This document shows positions 1 through 8,361 of a stretch of DNA of 55,061 nucleotides, piece after piece (the stretch's first letter is position 1; each line of letters starts with the position of its first letter). Below the pieces are notes generated by a model. The model saw only the letters and a list, made by a program, of their open reading frames with translations. It was not told where the DNA came from and ran no database searches. This DNA comes from Bacillota bacterium (lineage in GTDB: Bacteria; Bacillota; Sulfobacillia; Sulfobacillales; Sulfobacillaceae), in NCBI GenBank assembly GCA_021797825.1, contig JAJZZA010000017.1, positions 1 to 55,061 of the forward strand, read 5' to 3'. A program made the position numbers and the translations under genes.

Positions 1-111
1 CGTCCGTTCGTCGGGCACCAACGTTCCTTCGCGTTCCCATCGCCGTAATGTCGAGGGGGTGACTCCTAAAAATTCTGCAGCTTCTCGAATGCCAACAAGT
101 TTTCGTTCCAT
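1..111 (-). CDS. IS607-type serine recombinase (TnpA), 5' end only
   Basis: The first 37 codons of a gene that runs off the left edge. It starts at ATG 111. The N-terminus is a MerR-like winged helix-turn-helix: VGIREAAEFLGVTPSTLRRW is followed by EREGTLVPDERT. This is the usual N-terminal DNA-binding segment of IS607-family TnpA, where a serine recombinase domain normally follows; that domain lies outside the window. No Shine-Dalgarno sequence precedes the ATG. Instead a good promoter ends six bases before it, so the mRNA may be leaderless. A MerR regulator or phage excisionase is the alternative, but the VPDERT segment fits IS607 best. Confidence 0.7.
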   Translation of the reverse strand, partial: MERKLVGIREAAEFLGVTPSTLRRWEREGTLVPDERT

Positions 112-117
112 GGATAA

Positions 118-146
118 ATTATACAACAATGTCTATCCATAGGCAA
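118..146 (-). promoter_or_regulatory. Promoter for the IS607-type gene, probably leaderless
   Basis: On the minus strand a TTGCCT -35 box (141-146) and a perfect TATAAT -10 box (118-123) are separated by exactly 17 bases. Only six bases (112-117) lie between the -10 box and the ATG, so transcription should start at or next to the start codon. This placement is seen directly; leaderless translation is inference. Confidence 0.6.
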
Positions 147-246
147 GGCTTTAAGGAACGGTTGAAACCCTTCCCCCAAGGTTAGCGTCTTCATGCCGCC
201 GCGTCTTCCGAGTGACGGTCCGCGATGTCCGCGGGCCCCACTGGTC

Positions 247-1776
247 TTAACCCAAGGCATTTTCCCCAAGCGTCTGTACGCCGATTCCGCCACGACGGGT
301 TAACGACCAAGCCAGACCCACCAGCAACCCGGCGACGGCCAACAAGGCAAGCCCGAGGATGTTCTGCGGAACTACCCCGCTTCGCTGAAGACCCACGAAC
401 AACAGAGCCCCCCCACCCAAACCAGCAGCGATGGCGCCATAGCGGCGAAACGCCCAAAGCCGCGCCATAGCCAGGATGACAAAGCTTGCTGTCGCGGCAG
501 CCCACATGGGATTAATTCCACCGACAAAATGTGTGGGAGAAAATCCGGTCAGGGCATTTAGACCGATCCCTACCACCACACCGCCCACCATGGAACTTAA
601 GACTGCGGACTCGTTGATGTCCTCCCACAAAAACAACGCCACGGTGGGAACCACAATCGCCGCGTTACGCAGCGTCAACCCGAAAACCCGCCACCACGCC
701 ACTTCGGCAGGACGCCATAAGGCATAGCCAATCATCAGCAGCCCTTCGACCACCAGTGCCACTTGCGTCCACCGTTTGACCGATCGGCCACGGAAAACGT
801 CCCCATCCAGACTCACGGCTCCAGAAAACAGCAACGGCCCACACCACGTCAGAGCTAGCGCCCACATCGACAACCCCACGGTAATGGTGAACGCCGGCGA
901 ACTGTGCTGTAGCAATAGCGCGGCATAGGCGACCAATCCTTCCATTCCTTTGCCACCCATGACGAGACGCGTCACGATGCCCAGCCAGGTGCTGACCCCA
1001 ATGACCCCCAGCAGCACGATGGTCGACAGCCAAACCGCCCACTGCGCGCGCCGACCGTCTCTCGCTGCCGCCACGGTTTGAATTTCGGCTTGGGCTGAAA
1101 ACACGTTGAGCATATTCATCCCAAACCAGACCCAAACCAACCCGTGACCGATTCCAAACCAATGCCAGTAAGCAGGCGGGACCGAGGCGGGATGAACGAT
1201 GGACACATGGGCCAGTTTCCACGCCGCAAGCATCAGTCCGGAACATACCATCGCTAAATTGAGGCCTTGCGTACGAGCCAGAGAGACCAAACCGGCAAAC
1301 TGGATGTAGAGGATCAGTGCCGCGGTGGTCACCGCTAGGCTGACCCAGAGCGGCCAGTGAAACGCCACATGCAAAAAAACTCCGGCTGCCAAGGCATTAG
1401 ATAGAGCAAAAATGGGAAAAGTCGCACCAATCACCAAGCCCGAAAGCCGTTGAACCCTGGGACCGAAGGTTTTTCCTAGCAAAGCACTATTAGACGTGTA
1501 ACCTCGTTGTCGGAACCAAGGGATGAGCAGGGAGACCATGACAGACATGGTAGCCACCGAGACCCCAAACCATATCGCGGAAATTCCTGACGCATAGGCC
1601 GTGTCAATCTGCACCACAATCAAAGATGAACTCCACAAAGCGACAACCATCAAAAAAACCGTCCATGAGCCCAATTGCCGGCCCGCATCATGATAGGCTT
1701 CCTGGGCAACCGAGCGCCGGCAACCCAAGAACACCAATATTCCTGTATACAGAAAAAAGGCTCCAATCATGGCCAT
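247..1776 (-). CDS. Sodium:solute symporter family (SSS) transporter
   Basis: A 509-residue protein made of about a dozen long hydrophobic segments, starting at ATG 1776 six bases after GGAGGGG. The layout and the early segment LVFLGCRRSVAQEAYHDAGR, followed by WSSSLIVVQIDTAYASG, resemble SSS (SLC5-like) cation-coupled transporters, which take up sugars, carboxylates or amino acids with Na+ or H+. The substrate cannot be read from sequence. It is transcribed away from the next gene cluster and towards the IS607-type fragment, with no obvious operon partner. The C-terminal region after TM12 is short and polar. The family call is moderate because the core motifs are divergent. Confidence 0.68.
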   Translation of the reverse strand: MAMIGAFFLYTGILVFLGCRRSVAQEAYHDAGRQLGSWTVFLMVVALWSSSLIVVQIDTAYASGISAIWFGVSVATMSVMVSLLIPWFRQRGYTSNSALLGKTFGPRVQRLSGLVIGATFPIFALSNALAAGVFLHVAFHWPLWVSLAVTTAALILYIQFAGLVSLARTQGLNLAMVCSGLMLAAWKLAHVSIVHPASVPPAYWHWFGIGHGLVWVWFGMNMLNVFSAQAEIQTVAAARDGRRAQWAVWLSTIVLLGVIGVSTWLGIVTRLVMGGKGMEGLVAYAALLLQHSSPAFTITVGLSMWALALTWCGPLLFSGAVSLDGDVFRGRSVKRWTQVALVVEGLLMIGYALWRPAEVAWWRVFGLTLRNAAIVVPTVALFLWEDINESAVLSSMVGGVVVGIGLNALTGFSPTHFVGGINPMWAAATASFVILAMARLWAFRRYGAIAAGLGGGALLFVGLQRSGVVPQNILGLALLAVAGLLVGLAWSLTRRGGIGVQTLGENALG

Positions 1777-2602
1777 TGCTAACCCCTCCCATAACTAGAC
1801 TTGATTATTATAAGTACCGGTTTGCTATTTTCTAAATGGCATGCGAAACACGCATAATCACACCGCTGGTGGTATCGGGAGGCCAGCCAAGGCGGTCATC
1901 TTGCCGCCCGTCCGCCGTCCTGTGAAAGACCGTCCGGTAGCGTTCGCGGACCCCTGCTAGAACCCCGTCCGATTAGCAACAACATGACATAACTCGAAGT
2001 TAATAGGTGACGGATAAGATTGATGCGCCGTTCAGCGAGTAGTTAGGGCCGCAGTCCGACACCAATTTGGAATTAGGTAGTAAAACGGGGTCGCATATCC
2101 GCCAGCCAAGAAGACCTCCTCACCACCATACCCTCCGGTGGTAAAAGGTAGCAGACGCAGAATGTTCTCAGAAACCTTGCCGTGCTCACCAGCGCCGCAA
2201 GGTCGATCGCCCGGCGAAAGACGTTGGCACAGACCACCCATGTCCACCTGAGCGCGGGAATCCACCCCGTACTCGGCTTCTCCCTGTTCAATGCAAAATC
2301 ATCTGCCAGTCAGCCACCAGTCCGCGCCGGATGTCTCACCGATTTATCAAACACTTATGAAAGACGCTACCCCAAAGCTCGTTACCGGTCGGGGGATCCT
2401 CATGTCCGTTTGACATCCGGAGATTCTGGTGGAATTGCTCGAGTCCGTGGGTTTCGATTGCTCAGGTGCGCATAACGCCGGTTCATAAACCGACGCCGGG
2501 GATAGGCCTGCGCAGGCTCCCGACCATCGGTAAACACGGCTCAAACGCATAGCCTTGGTCGAACGCATCCGACGCGCTATAGTGTGATTGCGAGGTGAAC
2601 TC
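1777..2602. other. Gene-poor stretch, no supported gene
   Basis: About 826 bases between the SSS transporter gene and the DoxX-like gene. Several short open frames exist (for example 2073-2291 minus), but none has a ribosome binding site or recognisable motif. The patchy frames on the minus strand may be an old, unrecognisable gene remnant. Confidence 0.4.
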
Positions 2603-3031
2603 ATGCGATACTGGATGTTGATCATTAGAATCGTCGACGGCGGCTACTTTGTATGGCGGGGAATACACAAATGGCTGGTTCCCCCCGCCACCTGGCTGAT
2701 TCCGCGGGTAACGCCCGCGTTGCCTAGCACCCCTCTGGCCCCGATCATCCGAAAGTTTGTCTATCCCCATCTGATCGCGTTCGGACTGGGTCTGGGAACC
2801 CTGGAGGTTTTGGCCGGATCACTCCTGGTGATACACGTGTTCAGGCGAGGCGCCGCCGCTGTTCTGGCAATCCTGAATACCGTTTTCCTCTTAACACTAG
2901 GATTCGTCGAACCCCACGACCTGGAGTTGAACCTGCTCATGGGTATTTTGAACCTTATGTTTGCCACCCGGGCGCTTGACGAGACGGGGCGCCGCAATCG
3001 CGCAGCCCTTCCCGGCCAAGGCAAGCGGTGA
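2603..3031 (+). CDS. Small DoxX-like integral membrane protein
   Basis: A 142-residue membrane protein with about four hydrophobic helices and a charged C-terminal tail. ATG 2603 is chosen because an AGGTGA ribosome binding site sits five bases upstream; an upstream in-frame TTG at 2588 has none. The early GGYFVWRGIHKW segment and the late VLAILNTVFLLTLGF helix recall the DoxX/DoxD group, which includes subunits of the thiosulfate:quinone oxidoreductase of acidophiles. The match is by overall shape, so function is open. It converges on the oxidoreductase genes and has no operon partner. Confidence 0.5.
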   Translation: MRYWMLIIRIVDGGYFVWRGIHKWLVPPATWLIPRVTPALPSTPLAPIIRKFVYPHLIAFGLGLGTLEVLAGSLLVIHVFRRGAAAVLAILNTVFLLTLGFVEPHDLELNLLMGILNLMFATRALDETGRRNRAALPGQGKR

Positions 3032-3215
3032 CGGTCCGCGTCGCCGCTTTTCGGGAGAGGCTTTGCCTTCTCACCCCCGGTTGGGGCATCCCCGCTCACG
3101 GCCGCTGAGGTTGCCACCTAGCCCCGCAAGACAGGGGGGCGGCGTACCCGGTGGGATTACCCCCGGCCGTGCCTGCACCCCCATACCAGGACCATACGGC
3201 CAGGCGGGCAACCGT

Positions 3216-4076
3216 CTAGAGATTTGCCACGATCTCTCGCCAAATCCCGTCGTCAAGTCCGAGTGGTTGTTCCGCTAACGGAACCCCTCCAAAACCGGGA
3301 ATCTTGGTATGATACGGCTCGGAGTCTCCTCGAAAAATCACTCCCGTGACCATCTCGTCCAGCTCCACGAGGCGGGAGAAAGCGGCCGCCCGATCCCCGG
3401 GTTGATACGTGGCATCCTCATCCAAATTGAAAAGTGAGGACTTATATAAATCGTAGGTGTCCTCCTTGTTGTACGTTACACAAGGCGAGAGCACATTGAC
3501 CAGGGAAAACCCGGGATGACGGATAGCGTCTTCGATCAGATGCGCAAGTTGCCCTTGCCAACTGGAGAACCCCTGCGCAATGTACGTGGCCCCAGCCGAC
3601 AACGCAAGCATCAACGGGCGCACGGGCTGCTCGATATTGCCCGAAGGCGAGGTATGGGTTCGAAAGCCACGGGCGGACGTGGGCGAAGTTTGCCCCTTGG
3701 TCAGACCATAGATGTGATTGTCCATGACAATGTAGGTGACGTCCGGGTTCCGCCGGATGGTGTGCAGGAAATGTCCCATGCCAATCGCGTAGGCATCGCC
3801 ATCCCCCCCGGCAACCAACACGGTAAGTTTCGGATTGGCCAGCTTGACACCCATGGCCGCAGGCAGGGTCCGGCCGTGCGTGACATGGAGGTTATACGAA
3901 TTGACATAATTGCCGATTTTTCCGGAACAACCGATTCCGGCCACAATGACCGTCGTCTCCGGCTGGGCCCCCACTGCGACCAGGGCCTTCTGCATCGCAG
4001 CCAACACCCCAAAATCCCCGCAACCCGGACACCACCATGATTTTTCCCCGGTCTTGAAATCTGCTGGCGTTGCCAC
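3216..4076 (-). CDS. korB: 2-oxoacid:ferredoxin oxidoreductase, beta subunit
   Basis: The thiamine-diphosphate subunit of a 2-oxoacid:ferredoxin oxidoreductase, 286 residues, the usual length. It carries WCPGCGDFG near residue 15, GIGCSGKIGNY, the ThDP/Mg motif GGDGDAYAIG followed by DNHIYGLTKGQTSPTS, and a late SPCVTYN. The cysteines in WCPGCG, GCSGK and PCVTYN match the four-cysteine [4Fe-4S] set of this family. The start is GTG 4076, which overlaps the alpha-subunit stop by one base (TAGTG), so translation is coupled. A longer open frame upstream lies inside the alpha gene and is not used. The likely substrate is 2-oxoglutarate or another 2-oxoacid; the sequence alone does not settle it. 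Confidence 0.9.
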   Translation of the reverse strand: MATPADFKTGEKSWWCPGCGDFGVLAAMQKALVAVGAQPETTVIVAGIGCSGKIGNYVNSYNLHVTHGRTLPAAMGVKLANPKLTVLVAGGDGDAYAIGMGHFLHTIRRNPDVTYIVMDNHIYGLTKGQTSPTSARGFRTHTSPSGNIEQPVRPLMLALSAGATYIAQGFSSWQGQLAHLIEDAIRHPGFSLVNVLSPCVTYNKEDTYDLYKSSLFNLDEDATYQPGDRAAAFSRLVELDEMVTGVIFRGDSEPYHTKIPGFGGVPLAEQPLGLDDGIWREIVANL

Positions 4077-5830
4077 TATCCTGTCACCCCCGTTGGCGCT
4101 CTTAAGGTCTTCAGGTACACGAACACATCCTCGGTGGTAAAGGGAATCCCGTCGTATTTGAGCAAACTTGAAAACCGCGCATCCGCCACCCCATGCTGGC
4201 GCAACAAAGTCATTAGCTGACCGGTCGCGTTTTGCTCGACCACGATGACGCGGTCGGCCTCGGCCATGGCGCGCTGCGCCAATTCCACCGGAAAAGGCGC
4301 CAGCGTACGGACCCAAATGGCCGATACAGCCCGGCCCTCTTCAGCAAGCTGACGCTGCACGTCCCGCACCACCCCGGCCGTCGCGCCGATGGCGACGAGG
4401 GCGATTTCTGCCCGCATTGGGCCCTGGACTTGCAGTCCGGGACGCATATGATGCACATCGTTCAGTTTTCTCCAGCGTTTGTCCATCATCGCCTGTCGAT
4501 TGGTTGGGTTCTCGGTCACCTTGCCGAACGTGTTGTGCTCCGATCCGGTCGCCAAGTACTGGCCGAATTTTTGACCCGGTACGGATCGAGGCGAAATCCC
4601 GGTGTGGGTTATGCGGTACCGTTCGAATCCGGGTTGACCCAATCCTCCCAGTTCATCCACTGACATCCGGCGAGAGGCGTCCACGGCCAGACCTCGCCAC
4701 TGCAAGCTCGCTCGGTCGATGCCTTGGGTGTTGAGCCCCAGCGACAGGTCGCTCGCGATGAGTACCGGGGTTTGCAGTGAATCCGCCAAATTAAACGCCT
4801 CAAATCCGTCCGCAAAGGCTTCGTGAACCGAGGATGGAGCCAAAACCACGCGCGGGCCCTCACCATGCCCCCCATAAATCAGCGCCATCAAGTCGGACTG
4901 CTCGTCCTTCGTAGCCATACCTGTGGATGGCCCCGCGCGTTGGGCATCCACGACCACAACCGGAATTTCCGCCATGGAGGCCAACCCAATCGCTTCTTGC
5001 ATTAAAGAAAGACCTGGGCCCGAAGTGGCGGTCATGGCCCGCACGCCGGCGAATCCCGCTCCGATAGCGGCCATAATGGACGATAGTTCATCCTCGAACT
5101 GGACAACGGCGCCGCCAACACGGGGAAACCATTCGATCAACGTCTCCATGATGTCTGTGGCTGGAGTAATGGGATATCCGCAAAAAATGCGGCACCCTCC
5201 TGCCAAAGCTCCTAATGCCAATGCCGTGTTGCCGGTAATGACCATCCGATCGGCCGGGGAGGCATTGGGCAGATTAAGCACGGGGACGTCGGCAATATGC
5301 TCCTGGACATACCGATACCCCTCTTGCACGGTATTCCAATTGGCCTCCACAATCTCGGTCCCCTTGCGGGCGAAACGCCGCTTGACCTCATTCATAAACG
5401 GCTCCAACGGCAAGCGAAATATTGCCGCCGACGCACCCACAGCGGCCATGTTGCGCATCACCGGTCGTCCAAACCGTTTGGCAATCTCGGTCAATGGCAC
5501 GGGGACCAATGAAATTCCCTCGGATCCCACCGGCAATGCCGGTTTGAAACTGGTGTCGGCTAGTACGCACCCCCCGGCCGGCACTTCACCGATATTGAGC
5601 ATAATCGTGTTTTGATCGAGAGCGACCAACAAATCGGTGCGAATGGCCGCCGATTCCACGGGCTGGCCCGAAAAGCGAATCTTGTACGTGGTGTGTCCGC
5701 CTTTAATCCGGGACGCAAATGTTTTGTATCCGTACACGTAGTACCCTATGGCGTTTAGCGCGCCCGCCAGCATGTCTCCGGTCGAGTCGATGCCCTCTCC
5801 CTGTTCGCCGCCAATTTTCCAACTAATCAT
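4076..5830 (-). CDS. korA: 2-oxoacid:ferredoxin oxidoreductase, fused gamma-alpha subunit
   Basis: A 584-residue fused gamma-alpha subunit. The N-terminal gamma domain (about residues 1-190) opens with KIGGEQGEGIDSTGD and carries SRIKGGHTTYKIR. The alpha part begins near residue 200 with GNTALALGALAGG and then FCGYPITPATDIMETL, a hallmark of this family. The ATG at 5830 follows a strong purine run (GGAGGGGAAAGGGG). About 50 further in-frame codons upstream lack family similarity. With the beta gene it forms the two-gene KorAB type that couples oxidative decarboxylation of a 2-oxoacid to ferredoxin reduction in the cytoplasm. No ferredoxin or delta-subunit gene is adjacent. Confidence 0.9.
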   Translation of the reverse strand: MISWKIGGEQGEGIDSTGDMLAGALNAIGYYVYGYKTFASRIKGGHTTYKIRFSGQPVESAAIRTDLLVALDQNTIMLNIGEVPAGGCVLADTSFKPALPVGSEGISLVPVPLTEIAKRFGRPVMRNMAAVGASAAIFRLPLEPFMNEVKRRFARKGTEIVEANWNTVQEGYRYVQEHIADVPVLNLPNASPADRMVITGNTALALGALAGGCRIFCGYPITPATDIMETLIEWFPRVGGAVVQFEDELSSIMAAIGAGFAGVRAMTATSGPGLSLMQEAIGLASMAEIPVVVVDAQRAGPSTGMATKDEQSDLMALIYGGHGEGPRVVLAPSSVHEAFADGFEAFNLADSLQTPVLIASDLSLGLNTQGIDRASLQWRGLAVDASRRMSVDELGGLGQPGFERYRITHTGISPRSVPGQKFGQYLATGSEHNTFGKVTENPTNRQAMMDKRWRKLNDVHHMRPGLQVQGPMRAEIALVAIGATAGVVRDVQRQLAEEGRAVSAIWVRTLAPFPVELAQRAMAEADRVIVVEQNATGQLMTLLRQHGVADARFSSLLKYDGIPFTTEDVFVYLKTLRAPTGVTG

Positions 5831-6297
5831 GCCGCAACCCCTTTCCCCTCCAGTGCTTGTGGTTAGGAAAGAAAATTTATGACACTCTTGTCGGGAACCA
5901 TGGCCCTGGCCCAGGCTCTCGCTTGGCGAATCCGCGAACGGCCAACGACTCCCACCAGTAATCACTCCACGTGCCACCTTGTCTATAATAATCGACAGCA
6001 GCCGAAGGTGTACGTACCCCTTTTACCCGCATACAGATAGGGCTCGTGCGATATGGATTCGATTTTCAAAACGCCGCGTATCATTCGCATAAATTTCATT
6101 CGGAGTATACCACCTTTCATCGGCGTGGTCATCGTCAGAACGACCCATAAAATCGTCGGGAGTGGAAAACTTCAACCCCGCGAATGTTTCACTTCGAATC
6201 CTGTGACCTTCGCTACAACCGGACAATAACCTCAGGCGCCTTTACCGAGCTAATTCCATTCACCAACATGCGAATACCACATTTTAGGATGCATTCG
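5831..6297. other. Intergenic stretch upstream of korA and the antitoxin remnant
   Basis: A divergent intergenic region of 467 bases. A 67-codon minus frame at 6023-6226 has no ribosome binding site or known motif. Nothing else is supported. Confidence 0.4.
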
Positions 6298-6527
6298 GTG
6301 GAAGTCATCAATATGCACGAGGCTAAAACACACCTACCTCCATTGATCGAGAAGGCGCTTGATGGAAACGAGGCAATGCTTGTTCGGGCAGCCACCCCGG
6401 TAGCGGGACTCGTTCCGTATCGTCCGGTTCGAAACCGGTCCGCGCGTCAGGGCGTATGACGATGTCGGAGAGTTTCGATGAGCGGTTCTCTGACCAATTG
6501 TCAAAGCTCTGGATCTCACGAGAATGA
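6298..6527 (+). pseudogene. Phd/YefM-type antitoxin, frameshifted
   Basis: From GTG 6298, with AGGA eight bases upstream, the frame reads VEVINMHEAKTHLPPLIEKA and continues to ATPVAGLVPYRP. This is the conserved N-terminal body of a prevent-host-death (Phd) antitoxin. It stops early at 6457-6459 after 53 codons. The expected C-terminal toxin-binding tail appears in another frame from 6456 (ESFDERFSDQLSKLW, like the usual FDEPLPD..L.LF) and ends at 6527. One indel near 6440-6456 therefore breaks the gene. The truncated N-terminal half could still bind DNA, but it lacks the toxin-neutralising tail. Confidence 0.7.
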
Positions 6528-6530
6528 ATC

Positions 6531-6922
6531 GTGAGCCGACTTCTCGATACCCTTCATTTCTGTGGTGGATTACTGATTCACTGACTCCTTCTTCGTGGCG
6601 CGCGCTGAGCACTGGCCAATGGCATGATGAAATATTCCCCAGTGCGGTCAGCGTGTAGGAAGTGGCGATTAAAATCGTTAGCGGACGGCTCAACCTCGAA
6701 CTCCGCAGCAATGTGTCTATTTTCGCGACTGAATAGGTGCGTGAGAACACCATGACGTCGCTCCCCGGCGAGATGGTTGATGCGGTGGCCGGCCTTGGAT
6801 TGCCTCCCATTCATAAAGACCCGTTTGACACGATGTTGGTCGCCCAGGCCGCTACCCCTGATACGTTTCTTGGGCAAACCCTGTGGCATTTCTCTGGTCG
6901 CGTCCCGTTGATCGACCGTTAG
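6531..6922 (+). pseudogene. PIN-domain (VapC-type) toxin, broken
   Basis: Directly after the antitoxin, GTG 6531 begins VSRLLDT, the usual VapC start. After an indel near 6551 another frame reads FLWWITDSL and then SAVSV-stop-EVAIKIVSGRLNLE. The in-frame TAG sits exactly where the family has tryptophan (SAASVWEIAIK), so a TGG to TAG change is likely. A third frame preserves LPPIHKDPFDTMLVAQA, the conserved C-terminal PIN segment, but the end after AQA is unrelated. PIN toxins are RNases; this copy cannot be made as one chain. Confidence 0.7.
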
Positions 6923-7379
6923 CCGCAAAGGGCGGAAATGCCACGCTGGCGTTGGCTCCCAATTTTCCCACCAAATTCGGGCGTAAAGCGCCAGCCCTCC
7001 ATTCGTCCCCGGACGGGGGTTCTGTCTAGGGAATCTCAACACACAGACCATGACCAACACAGCGATTCGCCCGTCCGTTAAGAATTAACCACTGGGTGTG
7101 CTGACCCAGAGCGTGCATCAACATCTTCGTCTTCTCTAAACCCCGGACCGCCTGCCGCAGGGCCGGAGCACTGTGACCGAAGGCCTCGTGACAAAACGGG
7201 TACTTTCCGTGTACGCCAATTGGACAACTGCCTGATCAGGCTTGTGCTCCCGGCTCGACGCAGTTGCCATCAAACGACAACCCCTGCTCATCGATCAGTC
7301 AAACGTTCTGTGATCAAGAATTACTTCGTTAGCAACCGCAAGCACCGGTTCCGCAAGCTGAAACTCTTCCCAAATAAGC
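6923..7379. other. No supported gene; possible remnant frame
   Basis: Between the toxin remnant and the prepilin cluster there is only one notable open stretch, on the minus strand from about 7215 down to 7026. It includes GLEKTKMLMHALGQHTQWLI. It has no start or ribosome binding site and I do not recognise it; it may be transposase or other debris. Confidence 0.3.
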
Positions 7380-7411
7380 AGGGATTGGGAAGCCTAAGCT
7401 TCCCAATCCCT
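7380..7411 (-). terminator. Perfect 14-bp hairpin after the prepilin cluster
   Basis: The arms 7380-7393 and 7398-7411 are perfectly complementary around a CTAA loop. The hairpin begins two bases after the stop codon of the last minus-strand prepilin-like gene, as a terminator would. The following minus-strand bases are only modestly T-rich (TGCTTATTTGG), so it may work as an mRNA 3'-end stabiliser or a weak terminator. Confidence 0.6.
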
Positions 7412-7413
7412 GG

Positions 7414-7782
7414 CTATGAGACGGATACCCTTTCGGCAATCCAGTCTGCTGTCTTGGCCCCCAACGCGCTTGGCACCTCCATCTTTCCTGAAGCGGTGAT
7501 GTGATACTGTCCCGGGGACCCGGATTCGCTATATGAACTCAGGCGAAACGGAGTCGTCCCTAGCCCGGCTTGCACCGCCACGGTGTACGCGGTCGCAGTC
7601 GTCACACGATTCGCTCGGGAGGCGGCGATGGCTGCGTCCATCATGGCTTGTTGGAGTTGTTGGTGGCGAAGAATGGTCAGTCCCGCCCCAAACGTTAGCC
7701 ACAAGCCCGTCATTCCCACAGTCAGGATGAGCAATCCGATGAGCGTGCTATTACCACATCGGGAAGTGATGCAACACGACAA
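7414..7782 (-). CDS. TadE/TadF-like pseudopilin (third gene of Flp cluster)
   Basis: A 122-residue protein with a short leader, then RCGNSTLIGLLILTVGMTGL and a second hydrophobic stretch. A glycine lies just before the hydrophobic helix, as in pseudopilins, although the +5 glutamate is replaced by isoleucine. The start is taken as TTG 7782, because AGGAGG lies exactly five bases upstream; no ATG or GTG fits. That ribosome binding site lies inside the glycine-rich end of the preceding gene, and the two genes overlap by 32 bases, so they are translationally coupled. A hairpin follows the stop. A minor pilus component is the likely role. Confidence 0.55.
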   Translation of the reverse strand: MSCCITSRCGNSTLIGLLILTVGMTGLWLTFGAGLTILRHQQLQQAMMDAAIAASRANRVTTATAYTVAVQAGLGTTPFRLSSYSESGSPGQYHITASGKMEVPSALGAKTADWIAERVSVS

Positions 7783-8206
7783 TGGTCCCTCCTCCCCCTC
7801 CGCTGGTTGCACCACCTGTGCCGGTGAAGGGAAGAACGCTGGCCACTGTCCGTTGTACGACAATATGGCCAATTTTCTCCGAAGCCAACAAGAAGATCGG
7901 TGCCGTCACCGACACGGTGGCAATGGTGCCAGACTGCGAAAACTGTGTCGTCACCGGAAACGGGTAGCCATCCGCGGCCATGGTCCGCTGCACGGTGGCG
8001 GTCGCCGTCGTCGTGGGCGCACCGTTGGCCCATTGCAGAACCCCATTGTTGGCCGCTTGCCCCACCGCATAATTTTCCATCACTAGTGACAACACGGTAA
8101 TCAAGCCTACTGCCAAAAAGATCAGAACGGGTAGCACGAGCAGAGTTTCCAAGAATGCGTTACCTGCTAGGGGATGGCGTTGAGGTTCGACGTGATCTGG
8201 CCAAAT
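7751..8206 (-). CDS. tadE: TadE-like pseudopilin, start unresolved
   Basis: A TadE-type protein. GNAFLETLLVLPVLIFLAVG contains the prepilin-peptidase pattern G|xxxxE followed by a hydrophobic helix. The mature part ends in a Gly-rich stretch. The start must lie upstream of base 8164 to include the cleavage glycine. Between there and 8206 the frame has no ATG, GTG, TTG or CTG; the ATT at 8206 is the nearest possible start and gives a 15-residue leader. An in-frame ATG exists at 8353, but that would be within the pilin gene. Initiation may therefore be unusual, or an indel may exist. Start coordinates are tentative; the domain call is firm. Confidence 0.6.
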   Translation of the reverse strand: MWPDHVEPQRHPLAGNAFLETLLVLPVLIFLAVGLITVLSLVMENYAVGQAANNGVLQWANGAPTTTATATVQRTMAADGYPFPVTTQFSQSGTIATVSVTAPIFLLASEKIGHIVVQRTVASVLPFTGTGGATSGGGGGTIVVLHHFPMW

Positions 8207-8361
8207 GCGTTGACCAAAGAATTTCGCAAGGCCTCGATCGGCAATATCATAGCCAGCACCACAATGATGATCCAAATGCCGTTTTCGATAAAAACGTTCC
8301 CGTGAGTTTGGCCGAGCCACGTGTAAATCCGACCAGTCCATCTGTGTATCCATGATTTCAC
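8167..8361 (-). CDS. flp: Flp-type prepilin
   Basis: A 64-residue protein from GTG 8361, eight bases after GGAGG. It has a basic leader of about 21 residues, the cleavage pattern HG|NVFIE with glutamate at +5, then a hydrophobic helix (NGIWIIIVVLAMILP) and a short tail. This is the architecture of Flp/Tad major pilins. The mature chain would be about 43 residues. It heads a three-gene set with two pseudopilin genes. The Tad motor and platform genes are 18 kb away in this window, and no prepilin peptidase gene is visible. Confidence 0.65.
   Translation of the reverse strand: MKSWIHRWTGRIYTWLGQTHGNVFIENGIWIIIVVLAMILPIEALRNSLVNAFGQITSNLNAIP

Noticed and set aside
2073-2291. Hydrophobic minus-strand frame of 72 codons
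   Set aside because: No ribosome binding site and a competing overlapping frame; I could not link it to a transposase or membrane family.
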